This document shows positions 1 through 10,430 of a stretch of 35,049 nt of DNA, in pieces. Made by a program: the position numbers and the translations under genes. The notes beneath the pieces were generated by a model. The model ran no database searches and was not told the DNA's origin. It saw nothing but the letters and a program-made list of their open reading frames with translations. This stretch comes from Azolla pinnata (taxonomy: Eukaryota > Streptophyta > Polypodiopsida > Salviniales > Salviniaceae). Every line of letters starts with the position of its first letter. The first letter of the stretch is position 1. The DNA lies in assembly GCA_037176905.1 (NCBI GenBank), contig JBBBWG010030655.1, positions 6,137 through 41,185 on the forward strand, given 5' to 3'.

Positions 1-33
1 GCGATGGCGATGGCGATGGCGATGGCGATGGCG
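1..33. repeat. GCGATG hexanucleotide microsatellite
   Basis: The window opens inside a perfect run of GCGATG units that ends where the sequence changes to GCGTTCGATG. The left edge lies outside the window, so the full length is unknown. Confidence 0.9.
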
Positions 34-276
34 TTCGATGCAGCTTAACAGACAGGTCCGTTCTCCCTCCCCGCTCCCTTCGCAGCAGAAAGATGCTCGC
101 CATGGAATCAGCAGCAGGCGGAAGCTTCCGCTTCTAGTCGCGCGCCTCGCAGCAGACTGTTGCTGGCCGACGCAGATCTCAACAGAAAACGGCGGCGACG
201 ACGGCGGCGGCGACGGAGACAGCGACGATCCTACTGGGAGAAAGATGCTCCTGCATGTGATCGGACATCGATCCCG

Positions 277-675
277 ATGGTCCTCACCAACCGATCCCGT
301 CCCTTCGAGTTCGGCCTCCTCATCGCCATGGCGGTCCTCATGGCGGTCTTCCTCGCTCTCTGCTTCGCCTACGCGTTCTCCTGCTGCAGAGAGTTCTGGT
401 CGGATCCGCTGGGATTCTACATGAGGAGGAAGCAAGGAGGCCGATCCTCCGGCACCTCCGGCCGCGCTGACGCCGATGACGACAGGTCTTCCTCCTCTTC
501 TTCCTCGGCTCCCTCCGATGATGATTCCGGCTCCTCCGACGGAGACATGGCGGTCATCAACCTGCCGACGACGATGAAGATGCCAACCGCACCGCCGAAG
601 ACGCGTGCGCAGAGGCAGAAGGAGAGGGAGAAGGAGAGGGAGCAGAAGCGGATGGCGATGAGGCGTCAGGCTTAA
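277..675 (+). CDS. Possible small single-pass membrane protein, 132 aa, unrecognised
   Basis: I do not recognise this protein. The frame is open from about 160, but 277 is its first ATG, which gives 132 aa. Visible features are a hydrophobic stretch at about residues 12-33 (Leu/Ala/Met/Phe rich), then Cys-Cys and a short basic patch. A Ser/Asp-rich acidic middle follows (SSSSSSS and DDD runs), and the tail is strongly basic and charged (repeated KEREKERE-type residues). This suits a type III or tail-type membrane anchor with a disordered soluble part. It may also be the first exon of a longer gene or a chance open frame in GC-rich DNA. A second frame starting with ATG at 38 overlaps it and looks less natural because it has no membrane segment or other recognisable order. 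Transcript evidence would decide. Confidence 0.4.
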   Translation: MVLTNRSRPFEFGLLIAMAVLMAVFLALCFAYAFSCCREFWSDPLGFYMRRKQGGRSSGTSGRADADDDRSSSSSSSAPSDDDSGSSDGDMAVINLPTTMKMPTAPPKTRAQRQKEREKEREQKRMAMRRQA

Positions 676-707
676 AGACAGTCTGTCATTAGGTTGAGGC
701 AAATGCA

Positions 708-762
708 GGTTTCTTCTTCTTCTTCGGCATGAGCTTCTTCTTCCGTGACTGCTTCTTCTTGA

Positions 763-793
<31 letters not shown>

Positions 794-862
794 CTTGGAA
801 TCTTGAACTTCTTCTTGAACCTCTTCTTCTTCTTCTTGGACCTCTTCTTCTTCGTCTTGAAC
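708..862. repeat. CTT/TTC trinucleotide-rich tract
   Basis: Imperfect TTC repeats, broken by GAAC and GGA interruptions, fill this stretch. On the minus strand they read as Glu-rich frames, which I treat as a by-product of the repeat. It lies just after the stop of the possible 132-aa gene and could be in its 3' UTR. Confidence 0.85.
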
Positions 863-1030
863 TTCTTTTTGCCGCTGCTGTTGCTGTCGCCGGCAGAGAA
901 AAGGATCTTAAGCTTCCATGTCCATGTCCATGTTCTTGCGCTTTCAAATCTGCAGGTGTATGAATAAAAGTTTGGATTACTTTCCTGTCCGTTTTCTAAA
1001 GAAACCGTCTTCATCAGCATGATTCAGCAT

Positions 1031-1222
1031 CATCACCATATCCTCGTCTTCATCAGTTTCAGCAGATTCATCACCATATCCCCGTCCTCATCAGTTTCAG
1101 CAGATTCATCACCATATCCCCGTCCTCATCAGCATCAGCATCAGCATCATCATCATATCCTTGTCTTCATCAGCAAACAGCGTCATCACCAAATCCTCCT
1201 CCTCCTCCTCATCATCATCATC
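1031..1222. repeat. 38-bp minisatellite grading into CAT microsatellite
   Basis: A unit beginning CATCACCATATCC recurs at 1031, 1069 and 1107 (exactly 38 bp apart) and, in degenerate form, at 1148 (41 bp later). The right end decays into CAT and CTC triplets. The short His-rich open frame across it is explained by the repeat. Confidence 0.85.
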
Positions 1223-1261
1223 ACTTTGTGCTGCATATATGGTAAATTAACAACCTCGTAA

Positions 1262-2940
1262 TCCTTCAGCTCGTATATTTCCATTACTGAACAGAAATCC
1301 ATCAGCAGGAAAGACACTCCTGACGATCATCTTCTCCTAATTCTTGGGAGATGCCATTGCAAGGACTAAAATACTTGCTAACTGCCATACTTAGGATTTC
1401 TTTGGATTAGGTTAAATTAGCATGATTTAGCATTTGTGCGACCATCACCGCGATGTCGAGTTCCTATCATGGTCGCTTGGATTCCCGTATTCATATCATC
1501 TGATCAAATACAAAACAATCCAAGCATGTACAGACGACTCGACCTCAATGATGACACTTCTGTTATAATATATACTTATGGGAAATGTAGATACTTGTAA
1601 TTGGCCACTATCACAATAATGATGATGAATACGTACCTGTTAATCTCCGTCAAGATCCATATATAATGTTCGCTGGCCTAACAATGAATTCAATTATTTT
1701 TAACCGGAATCCCCACACTTTCTTTCATGCAATGTGGAGGATTTTCCATGTGTTTTTCAGCATCCTTTCCAGCCTCTCTTTGTATTTTTCCTGCATAATA
1801 TTCTCTTGAGTCATAATCTCCTTTTTATGGACAGAAGAGTGGGCTTTGGATGAGAAAGGAGACATTGGTGGTTTGACAAATGTATACATGGAGCCCATGA
1901 CCATCAAATCGTGAACCATTTTATGCAGAAGCGATCAGCGGATGTGTCGAACAACCTTATCACTTGTATGCCACTGAATAATAATTGGCACAAAACTAGT
2001 GCTGTATCTAGGAATGAGAGCACAACTAATTGATATGCGATCCATTGTCATGCAAAAGAGTTTATAAAGCTGAGAATGCATGCGTCAAAACATCTTGGTA
2101 TCATTGGTAGGTAATCATACGTGAAACTGCGGAAGAGCGTGAAAAGGTGCAGAATAAGGCCATGATCGAAAGATATGGTTACGGAAGACAATTGACCCCA
2201 TTAAGTTGTTTTGCAGAGGCGCGATAGAATTTTCGAGCGATGTCTTTATGAGAGAGGGGGCTTGGGTTCGAGTCCCTAGAAGAGCGTACAAGATTTAGTT
2301 TTGTAGCGGAATGCATTTCGTACTACTCTTTTGACTATACAGAGTCTTGCAGTGTTGGTGTCTCGGCACATACTAGGAGGACTATCCGTAAAGAAGCGCA
2401 AGTTGTTGCGATCAAGCCACGAAAAAACGACCTCTGAGCGAAGGTAAAGCTCCCTGTAACTTTCGGGCGTTCTTTTTTCAACAACTAATCTAGGATATTC
2501 TCCGTAGGAACAGAGGAAGGAATCGAATTTCTAGATATGTGTATTTTGGGTGAAAATCATCACATCCTCATAGTCATTGTTCCTCATTGGCAGGACATGT
2601 TTGATGATTGGAGTAAAGGAGCTTCAGATATATCATCAATCAATCAAATACACACCTAGTCCCTGAGTAGTGTAACACCAACACAGAGTTCCTATCCACC
2701 GCCCGAAAGCACGTTCTTTGGATTTCCCTTTTTTGTTGTTTATCAGATAGCGGATCTTAGGCGAATTTCTCTACGCTTTGTGTCGAGAGGTGTGTGTAAC
2801 AACAGCTGTCCAGTATAGCCCATGTGAAGGCGCTGACTGCATAGGTGAAGCATCCATCGGTGTAGGTAGGTAGGTAGTTGCATTCAGTCGTCTACAGGAA
2901 GTGACGCAAGCTCCATGCCTCCGTACTTCTGCTGAGATGA
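1262..2940. other. No gene seen
   Basis: This stretch of about 1.7 kb is moderately AT-rich, with only short open frames (none above 65 codons outside 2771-3034) and no recognisable protein or RNA. A tRNA-like T-arm sequence (TTGGGTTCGAGTCCC) occurs near 2260 but has no matching acceptor stem. It may be old, decayed repeat DNA. Confidence 0.5.
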
Positions 2941-2942
2941 AC

Positions 2943-3030
2943 AATATACACCGATTTCCGCTATTGTGATGCTTCGACCCGATCAAATCTGCTCTGCTAA
3001 GCGATATACACAGAATTCCCGTTATTGTGT
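2943..3030. repeat. Imperfect direct repeat pair, 60-bp spacing
   Basis: ATATACACCGATTTCCGCT (from about 2944) is echoed as ATATACACAGAATTCCCGTT (from about 3004), each followed by ATTGTG. The offset is 60 bp, so this is a diverged two-copy tandem duplication. A minus-strand open frame of 87 codons (2771-3034) crosses it; I do not recognise that product. Confidence 0.6.
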
Positions 3031-3660
3031 ACATGATTTATTTTATCAGGAGGAGGTCATGAGCCACAACCCCTTCGAATCCACGACGAATATCTAGTAA
3101 CAGTAATACAAGTAGTAAATTTTTAAAAGTATCTCTTCTTCTTCTTCTTCTTCTCCCCCCCTTCCTCCTCTTCCTCCTCCCTGCATCTTTGCGATTTCTA
3201 TTTGTTTGCTCCAGTCTCTCATCCTAATCTCTCCCGCTCAGTTTTTGCTCGGTCGACGAAGCTCTATCCTCACAATAAGGATGTCGGTGAGGAGAAATGA
3301 ATTGAAGTTCAGAGTCTCTTGATCGAGAAGAGCCTTCTTAGCGGGAAGCGCTCCATTGGCTCATCCGATTCGCTCTTGCTCTCAGTCAATGGAGAGGTAA
3401 GGAAAGTTTTGCAGACCGAGATCGATGCGAGCTAATCGACACAAATACCCCGGAAGCGGAAGCATCGACGAGAACGAATCGCAGCAATCGGACATTCGAA
3501 GACAATCGTAGACGTACAGCGTACAGAGAGGTTTATGATGAGACAATTATTATTAGAGAGCATTTGACAAAACTTTGCCCAAATATGAAGATTCGTGATC
3601 GGCCACTTCACAACTGAATTTTGATCTTTTTTAGCTCTTCGATAGATCTTCTTCTGATAA
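3031..3660. other. Intergenic or 5' flank, no gene seen
   Basis: This stretch contains a pyrimidine-rich run (about 3130-3240, TCTTC then CCTCC) of the sort common in plant promoters and leaders. No protein is recognisable. It lies directly upstream of the fluoride exporter gene. Confidence 0.45.
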
Positions 3661-3670
3661 GATATAAAAA
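3661..3670 (+). promoter_or_regulatory. Candidate TATA box for the fluoride exporter gene
   Basis: GATATAAAAA lies about 620 bp before the chosen start codon. If used, transcription would begin near 3695, and the leader would carry the CTG and TTC repeats plus probably a leader intron ending at the TGCAG at 4275-4279. This is inferred from sequence resemblance only. Confidence 0.3.
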
Positions 3671-3717
3671 CGAGATGCAAAACGAGAAGAGAAAACACAG
3701 AAAACGCGCCGCTGCTT

Positions 3718-3990
3718 CCCTTGCTTCTGCTTCCCTGCTGCTGCTGCTGCTGCTTACCTGCTCCCCGTTCTTCTTCTTCTTCTTCTTCTTCTTCTTCTTC
3801 TGAATCATTTTCTTATTCTGAATCTTCTTCTTCTTCTTCTTCTTCTGAATCTTCTTCTTCTTCTTCTTCTTCTGAATCATTTTCTTATTCTGAATCTTCT
3901 TCTTCTTCTTCTTCTTCTTCTTCTTCTGAATCATTTTCTTCTTCTGAATCATTTTCTTGTTCTGAATCTTCTTCTTCTTCTTCTGAATCA
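3718..3990. repeat. Compound CTG / TTC / TGAATC array
   Basis: A short CTG run (about 3734-3754) is followed by long TTC runs. These are interrupted by a higher-order block, TGAATCATTTTCTTATTC or close variants, at about 3801, 3873, 3927 and 3945. The plus-strand frame reads as Ser runs with ESFSYS interruptions, and the minus strand reads as Lys runs. I regard both as repeat by-products, because the plus frame begins at no ATG and stops at 4281, before the FEX start. Confidence 0.85.
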
Positions 3991-4290
3991 CGTTCAGTGC
4001 CAGCATTCTATTGTCGGGCGCACTTCTTCTTGGTTAAGTCTCCATCAAATTCCTCTAGCCTGACATGCATGTCATCTTGCAGTTTCATTGAATTTTGGGT
4101 TATTGTATTCGTTAAGATACTCCGTTTAGATTCTTGTGGGCATTTAGTCATGAAACCCATGATAACGGTTTTCCTGGTAATCTGGTGGTGGCAGGTTACT
4201 CTGGCAGTCGATGCGATTTTAATCTATAATTGTGCTGATACATGTGATGTAGAAGCCACGGTTTTCCCATCCATGCAGTAATCGTTCGGT

Positions 4291-6430
4291 ATGGAATCTA
4301 TGGAGGGGTCTGGATCATCTTTGCGGTCCACCATGGATGAGCATTTAGCTGTTAACTTGGCGACAGAGCAGTTGAGAGATGAAGGTATAGTTGCAAGATC
4401 TGGGGACCCAGGCGTGGTAGATGAAGACGATCCATGGTACACTGGTGAGATAGAACTGTTGGAAAGAAAATCTCTGCAAAAAGAGCTACTGGATCGAGTT
4501 ACCAGAAGCAATGACACGGACTACCCTCGTTCAACCTCTTTGAGGAGAAGATCTTTAGAGCGTAGTGGGAGCCTGACATCAGGCAGGTTCTCAAGACCTA
4601 GGTCATCACATTCACAACGTGGTACAGAGGATGGAGCTTTTGCTACTCTGGAATGTGATTCGCAAAGAATGCATGATGCTTTTACCATTCCCTCCCAACC
4701 TTTGGATACATCATTAGCGGTAGATTCTTCTCTTGCAGCAGTGACACTTGGAATGTCTGCCCAATCGAAGTACCACCAGGTTTTTCAGCTTGTTCTTTTC
4801 TTTAGTTCATGGCTTGTTGTCGAAAATAGATTGATTTTATTTTCTCGACTTTTTGACTTGTCAGAGAAGAAAAGAAGAAACGATCAGGCATTTGCTGGAT
4901 TATATTAGTACACTTGCACACCTTGCCTGCTTTGGCATAATTGGTGTAAGTACAGAAAAACGGATGGTTAATCCAGTGTCAAATCTGATTTTAAGCTAGG
5001 ATGGATGTATATATTAATGCAACCCATGTTTTATAATGCTCTTTGGTCATAGTTCACTAGACTACGGTGGAGGTGTTTTTAAGGTAATGTGTCATGGTTT
5101 AAATAGTGTTATCTAAACATTGGCATTATGCTGTTTCAGGTGCTCATAAGATATGGCTTACAAGTATTATTTTACGATGTTGTATCTATTACTGATGACA
5201 AGACAGTTATTTATCGAGATCTCCCAGCAAATATGGTATGTGATGTAAGGTTTTATAATCGAATTCTTGTTTGACTTGTTACAAGGAATGTAGAGCAAAT
5301 CTTCACCCTGGCTCCTGTGATGGAATACGTCTCCCATGTCTTTATTCCACTACTTCGTTTGAAACTTGATGGAATAGGGCTTAGGCGTGACCATTATAAC
5401 CATTTTGTAAAGAGAATTTATATGGACTTACAGGTTGGCTCATTTTTCATGGGATGGGTGGGCATAGTGATGAAGAAAGATATATTACATTTCTCTGAGC
5501 CATTGGCCATTGGCCTCTCAACAGGCCTGATGGGAAGCATAACTACATATGCTGGATGGAACCAAAAAATGGTGGAACTACTTACCACTGGCAACATTGT
5601 TGCTGCTGTCTCAGGCACATTGCTAGGTAGAAAAATAACATAACTCTTGCTCCTCATTAACTCCACAAGAACAATTCTTACTAATATGTTATACATTTGC
5701 TGCAGGCATGGCTATCGCTCATATGTCACTTCTTGTGGGCATCGATTCGGCCAAGGGTTTCAAGCATATCATTAGACAACAAATGGTCAAAGATGATATT
5801 GAGATAGAATCAACCAATAATCTTAATCACGCCATTGTGAGCTTTCTAATTTTCACTTTGATGGCTGTCTGCCTTTGGGGAATTTCATTGACCTTGCTTA
5901 TTAGAGCTGGAAATTCGGAAAAGCTGCGGATTGTATATTGTGCTTGCGTTGTAGCACCTCCTGGTGTTTGGGCAAGATGGCATCTGGCGCGCCTCAATGG
6001 TCGAGGAATAAGGAAGCGTTTCAAATGGCTGCCAATTGGAACCTTAATGGCTAACATGATAGGGGCAAGTTTGGAGGCCATTCTTGAATTTCTACTGTTT
6101 GTGGTAATGTAATATATATGTTCTTTCTCTTAAGTTTGCTATCTAATTCAGAAAATTGCGTGAAACATTTCAATCTAATTCAGAAAATAACGTGAAACAT
6201 TTCAGGTGGCTGATGAAAAGGGTTCATTATTGATCAGAGGCATTCAGCTAGGTTTTATTGGGTGTCTGAGCACAGTCTCGACCTTCGTAGCAGAAGTTTA
6301 CACGATGTGCATCGGCCGTATGAGGCCTAAAGCGTATGCGTATGCATTTATCACTTTGATTCTGGGATTAGTTTTGAGTATAATCCTTTACTCCATACCT
6401 TCATGGACTAAAGGCTTTGTCACATGGTAG
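4291..6430 (+). CDS. FEX: Fluoride export protein, two-domain CrcB/Fluc type, 493 aa
   Basis: Exons: 4291-4779, 4865-4945, 5140-5235, 5434-5626, 5706-6103 and 6206-6430, all with GT-AG borders. The joined CDS of 1482 nt is in frame. The family exports cytoplasmic fluoride across the plasma membrane; eukaryotic members carry two fused CrcB domains where bacteria use a dimer. The first domain (about residues 175-310) shows GVLIRYG (R194-Y195), N221 with GSFFMG, and STGLMGSITTY (252-261), matching the CrcB G-x-x-x-RY, N-x-x-GSF and G-x-TT(F/Y) motifs. The second domain (about 328-493) shows PPGVWARW (R377), N403 and STVSTF (441-446). The first 160 residues are a polar, Ser/Arg-rich extension with no recognised domain, as in plant homologues. 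The start is the first ATG after a plausible leader splice acceptor at 4279. An upstream coding exon is not excluded. Confidence 0.93.
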
Positions 6431-7428
6431 AGAGGCTCTTCTTATGAGCACTGATTTTCCATCCAAATTTTGTTGTCATTTTGGATTTCAAAGGCATACC
6501 TAAAAGAAAGTCTTTGTATTGTAAATTGTAATATATATATATATACATTCACATTTGTTTTTTTCTGTTTTGCCAACAGAATGATATGAGATACCTACCT
6601 ACATGTTATCTGGCAACGTTGTTTCCTGATGTAAATTTGTACTAGTACTTATGATGGTTCTGTGAAATTTGCAAGTCTTTTTTTATTTCTAGCACGAAGC
6701 CTGATATCAATTGTCGCAGCAATAATAGATCATGCAGTTCTCATTGTTTTGTTCCTTGTGAATGAAAACAATTCATTGATCCAGTTAGCTTTTTTTTTCC
6801 CGAACATATATCAGATTGGATATGGAAAGTAACAGTTTATAGAAGCTTGACTTCATTATCTCTAATTTGTATGGCTAGTATCTAACAATAACTAACATCC
6901 AATGATTTTATAAGGCTAAAGTTCATCTTCCAGCATTTTAAAGCAAGCACCTCCTTCGTGTTTTTCTTTGTCATTGTCATTCTAATCGTTGCCAGATGAG
7001 GATCGGATTTGATGAGCTCGACTGCTTCTCAGGTTCAAGTTGAGCTTTTGCCACGACTTTGGAAGCTGAAAGAACGTGGATGCGATCGGAATCGTCATTT
7101 TTCAAGCAAGGTCATCGAACGACTTGCGCTCTTTGATAGACAAGTAATCTGCTTTTTTGGTTGGTTGACGACAGACTGTATATATAAACAACAAGATTTT
7201 ATGAAGTAGCGAGAACCAGGGTCAATAATAAACGACGAATCGATCGACGAAGAACCAACAGCCGACGGATCGATCATTTGCATCGAGTTCCCTTCATAGA
7301 TTTCCGGAAGCCTGGAGACAACTGCATTTATCCATCCCCTCAACATGCATAGAACCCGATTCCATGATTCGCATCTGCTCAAAGTGTAGACATGCTTCTG
7401 ATTCTCATGTCAAGATAGGTAGCTCGAC
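6431..7428. other. 3' flank of FEX and intergenic DNA, no gene seen
   Basis: AT-rich DNA including an (AT)n run at about 6530-6545 that probably lies in or near the FEX 3' UTR. Short open frames at 7009-7382 on both strands resemble nothing I know. Confidence 0.5.
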
Positions 7429-7951
7429 ACATGCATACATGCATACATACATACATGCATGCATGCATGCCTACACACATGCATGCATACATACATGCAC
7501 GCATGCATACATACTTATGCACATGCATACATTCCTACCTATGCACGTGCATGCATGCACCATCGATACCACGCAACATAAACATGCATTCATGCATACT
7601 GAGGTAGCATAACACGTGCGTGCATGCATGCATACCCATGACGCATATGCATGCGTGCATGCAAACATACCTATGCACGTGCACACATGCATGCATGCAT
7701 GCATGATCGATGCAGCACATCAGCATAAACGTGCAAGCATGATCGATGAGCACAGCAGCATAAACATGCATTGCATGCATGCATGACCATAGCGCATAGG
7801 CATGCATTGCATGCATGCATGCATGCAGACAAGGCATGCTTACAAGCATAAATACATGCGTTTGAATGCATGCATGCATGCATCGATGTACATGCATTCG
7901 CATGCACACATGCATGCATGCATTCGCACACATGCATGCATGCATGCATGA
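7429..7951. repeat. GCAT/CATA tetranucleotide array (block 1)
   Basis: More than 500 bp of interleaved GCAT, CATA and CACA units, with perfect runs such as (GCAT)4-5 near 7455, 7688, 7812 and 7868. GCATGCAT is its own reverse complement, so both strands carry the same repeat and both yield meaningless Met-His-Ala-Cys open frames. Sequences of this type recur at 17085-17640 and 27973-28103. Confidence 0.95.
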
Positions 7952-7978
7952 TATGCGTATATTCCCTCTCTGTCAAAC

Positions 7979-8042
7979 GAAGAAGCAGAAGCAGAAGAAG
8001 ACGAAGCAGAAGAAGCAGAAGAAGCAGCAGAAGAAGAAGCTG
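7979..8042. repeat. GAAGCA / AGA purine microsatellite
   Basis: Imperfect AAGCAGAAG units make a pure purine-plus-C tract directly after the tetranucleotide array. It lies upstream of the porin gene. Confidence 0.8.
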
Positions 8043-8153
8043 TCGTAGCTGCACGCTCATCTCGATACAGGCTCTGCTGTTCCCCCCCCCCTGGTGAGCC
8101 CCCCTTCATTCTGCTCTTCATGTCTCTCTGCTCGGCGGAAGCTCCGTTTCGAT

Positions 8154-8162
8154 CCTATATAC
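8154..8162 (+). promoter_or_regulatory. Weak TATA-like site upstream of the porin gene
   Basis: CCTATATAC lies about 650 bp before the porin start codon, followed by a pyrimidine-rich leader-like sequence (CTTCCCGCTC, TCTCTCTGTCTCTC). The porin ATG is preceded by a good splice acceptor (TTGTTGCAG ending at 8776), so a leader intron is plausible. Inference only. Confidence 0.25.
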
Positions 8163-8668
8163 TTGCGTGTGCGTATGCGTTGCTTTGCTCCTTCCCGCTC
8201 GAAGCACTTCCGTTTCGCTTTGATTTTCTCTCTGTCTCTCTTTGTCTGCTTCTTTGGCCTGCGGCGTGCGCTTGCGTGTTCCTCTGCTACCCTTTCGTTT
8301 GGACTAGGGAGACGACCATGCATGGTCTCCGTTTCGATCCCCCGTAGCAAACCAGCCAAGATCGTCTTCTTCTTGGCATCGGATCAGTTTCTTAGGCCTT
8401 CAAACAAGGCGGAAACGTTTGTGCGAGCATGCTTCCAATGCAGGACAGCATGCACACAGGGTATTATGCCATTTGAGCTGCTGTAAAGCTCGTAGGAAAA
8501 GTTGTGGGATAGAGAAAATCATATGGTCTGTGTGTGGGTGCCTTATATTTTGTCAACTTAGAGCAGAAATGCTGCCACCCGTACATGTATGTCTTATACT
8601 TTCTTCCATTTAGCGAAATGCTTATGTTGGAGAAGCTTGTGAGTCTCACAAAAAAACCTTCTTTAAAT

Positions 8669-8695
8669 ATATGTGTATGTGTATGTGTATGTGTA
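8669..8695. repeat. GTGTAT hexanucleotide microsatellite
   Basis: About four units of ATGTGT before the probable leader-intron acceptor of the porin gene. Confidence 0.8.
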
Positions 8696-8810
8696 GCTGA
8701 GTTTAATGATTTTAATGCAAATGTATTAGTGTTTTCCATGATTGGGTCTCTGGCGTAATTGGTTTTCTTGTTGCAGATTATATAGACTATTTGCTGATCA
8801 CCTGTTTAAA

Positions 8811-10430
8811 ATGGTAAAAGGTCCAGACTTCTTCAAAGACCTAGGCAAGAAAGCAAGAGGTTCGTCAGTTTGCCTACGTGAAATCTTAAAATATTAATTT
8901 GTACTGTTCCTTCTTAGCAAGTTGTTTATGAAACGTGTTGCTTCTGATAAATCAACACTTTTACTGGATTTTGTAGACCTCCTTTACAAGGATTATAGCT
9001 ATGATCATAAGTTTAGCTTTACAACACAAACTGCAAGTGGCTTGGTAGTGTGGTTCTCTTTTGTGTCTCCACAGTTCCAACTCTAATTTGAAGTTTATAG
9101 TGACCATTTTTGCCATATTTTCATCTGGTTGTATGCATTTACCTGTAGACACTGACCTCAAATGCGAGTACAAAAGATGAAGCTTTCTTCGGGGATGTTA
9201 CAACACAATTCAGAACCGAGAAGCTCACAACGGACCTTAAAGTAGACACATCCTCAAATGTACGTGACCTAAAGCTCATTGTGTATTCATTCGAGTATGT
9301 CTGGTTTATACATCCATTCATAAGCTCAATTCAAACAATTGATGTGCGTTGTCTATTGCTCATTTTTAGGTAATCACAACAGTGACAATTGAGGAACCTG
9401 TAATGGGGTTGAAGGGCATTCTGAACTTCTCTATTCCTGATGAAAAGTCTAGAAAGGTGAGGGAACTATTAGCATATAAAAGAAGACAATTTTATCACCA
9501 TTATGTACTGTCTTGTCTTTTGATCGTTCTCATAGGTAAGCTGTATTTGAAGTAATAACAGGTAGAGTTGCAATATAAGAATGATTACGCAGCTGTAAGC
9601 ACTACTGTGGGGATTGCTTCAGCACCTATAACTGAGTTTTCAGCTGTTATTGGTTCGGGGGATATTGCACTAGGTTCAGAAATCGGCTTCGATACTGCCC
9701 TCACCAATTTCACTAAATACAATGTTGGATTTGCTGTTGTGAAACCAGATTTTAGCACTTCGTTCTTCTTGTAAGAAAATCTTTCTTTTCTATTAATGAA
9801 GTTTGTCAATCTATGATGCAGCTAGTACGCCAATATACCCCTAATTCTTTTGCATATTTGCATGAACAGAATACCTGAATATCCCCCTAGTATAGTCAGG
9901 CATACTTAGTGAATTGGCTAGGCTCCTCTTGGAAAATACTTTCTATTTAGAACCAAAATTCATTGCTTTGGGTTCATTTTCATTCAAAGGGTATTCTTGC
10001 AAAATTCAAGCTTTTAGTAATTAATCTTTAGAAAGCTGGGGGAATATAGTTTTTCTTCTGTTAAGATTTCTAATTTGTGTCACATGAGAATGCTATTTAG
10101 TCATTTTTCTGTTGAATCCTTTTGCTTCACAGAATGGATAAGGCTGACACCATAAAGTACTCCTACATCCATACATTAAATCAGGAATCGAAGTTCAGCC
10201 TTGCAGCCGAAATGGCTTACAGCATTTCCAAGAAAGAAAGCAAATATACAGTTGGAGCACTTTGTGTGTTAGACCCATTGACGATTATGAAAGGCCGGAT
10301 TAGCCATGATGGCAAGTATGCGGCATTGATTCAGCATGAATGGAGGCCAAAATCATTGATCACTATCTCTGGGGAAGTTGACACAGATAAGAAAGCAAAG
10401 GTAGGAGTTTCGGTCACAATGAAACCTTGA
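8811..10430 (+). CDS. VDAC: Voltage-dependent anion channel (mitochondrial porin), 273 aa
   Basis: Exons: 8811-8859, 8977-9044, 9149-9259, 9370-9456, 9562-9770 and 10133-10430, all GT-AG. The 822-nt CDS is in frame. The product forms the beta-barrel of the mitochondrial outer membrane that passes ATP, ADP and other metabolites. It starts with MVKGPDFFKDLGKKARDLL, the conserved N-terminal helix of plant porins, then YKDYSYDHKFS. Later landmarks are FFGDVTTQFRTEKLTTDLKV, the GSEIGFDTALTNFTKYN region (the usual strand pattern near the middle), and the C-terminal LIQHEWRPKSLITISGEVD, typical of the eukaryotic porin signature. The length is within a few residues of the usual 276. The start is certain because the N-terminal helix follows at once. 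The gene converges with the TMEM184-like gene on the other strand, 1.56 kb downstream. Confidence 0.96.

Noticed and set aside
2090-2110. TTGGTATCATTGG as a retrotransposon primer-binding site
   Set aside because: Only partial agreement with the usual TGGTATCAGAGC, and no long terminal repeats or retroelement genes nearby.
2225-2300. tRNA-like T-arm (TTGGGTTCGAGTCCCTA) suggesting a tRNA gene or tRNA-derived SINE
   Set aside because: The T-stem has a mismatch, and no acceptor or anticodon stem can be paired upstream. At most it is a decayed SINE-type fragment.
2350-2712. Short inverted words (CTTTCGGGCG with CGCCCGAAAG; GTGTTGGTGT with ACACCAACAC) as a possible foldback element
   Set aside because: The pairs are in the wrong order to form one stem, and no target-site duplication or longer arm was found.
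3721-4281. Long Ser-rich open frame (186 codons) before FEX
   Set aside because: It begins at a TTG rather than ATG, is made of TTC/TGAATC repeats, and stops before the FEX start. It is a repeat by-product.
7364-8060. Overlapping Met-His-Ala-Cys-rich open frames on both strands
   Set aside because: They are translations of the palindromic GCAT array, alike on both strands, with no protein character.
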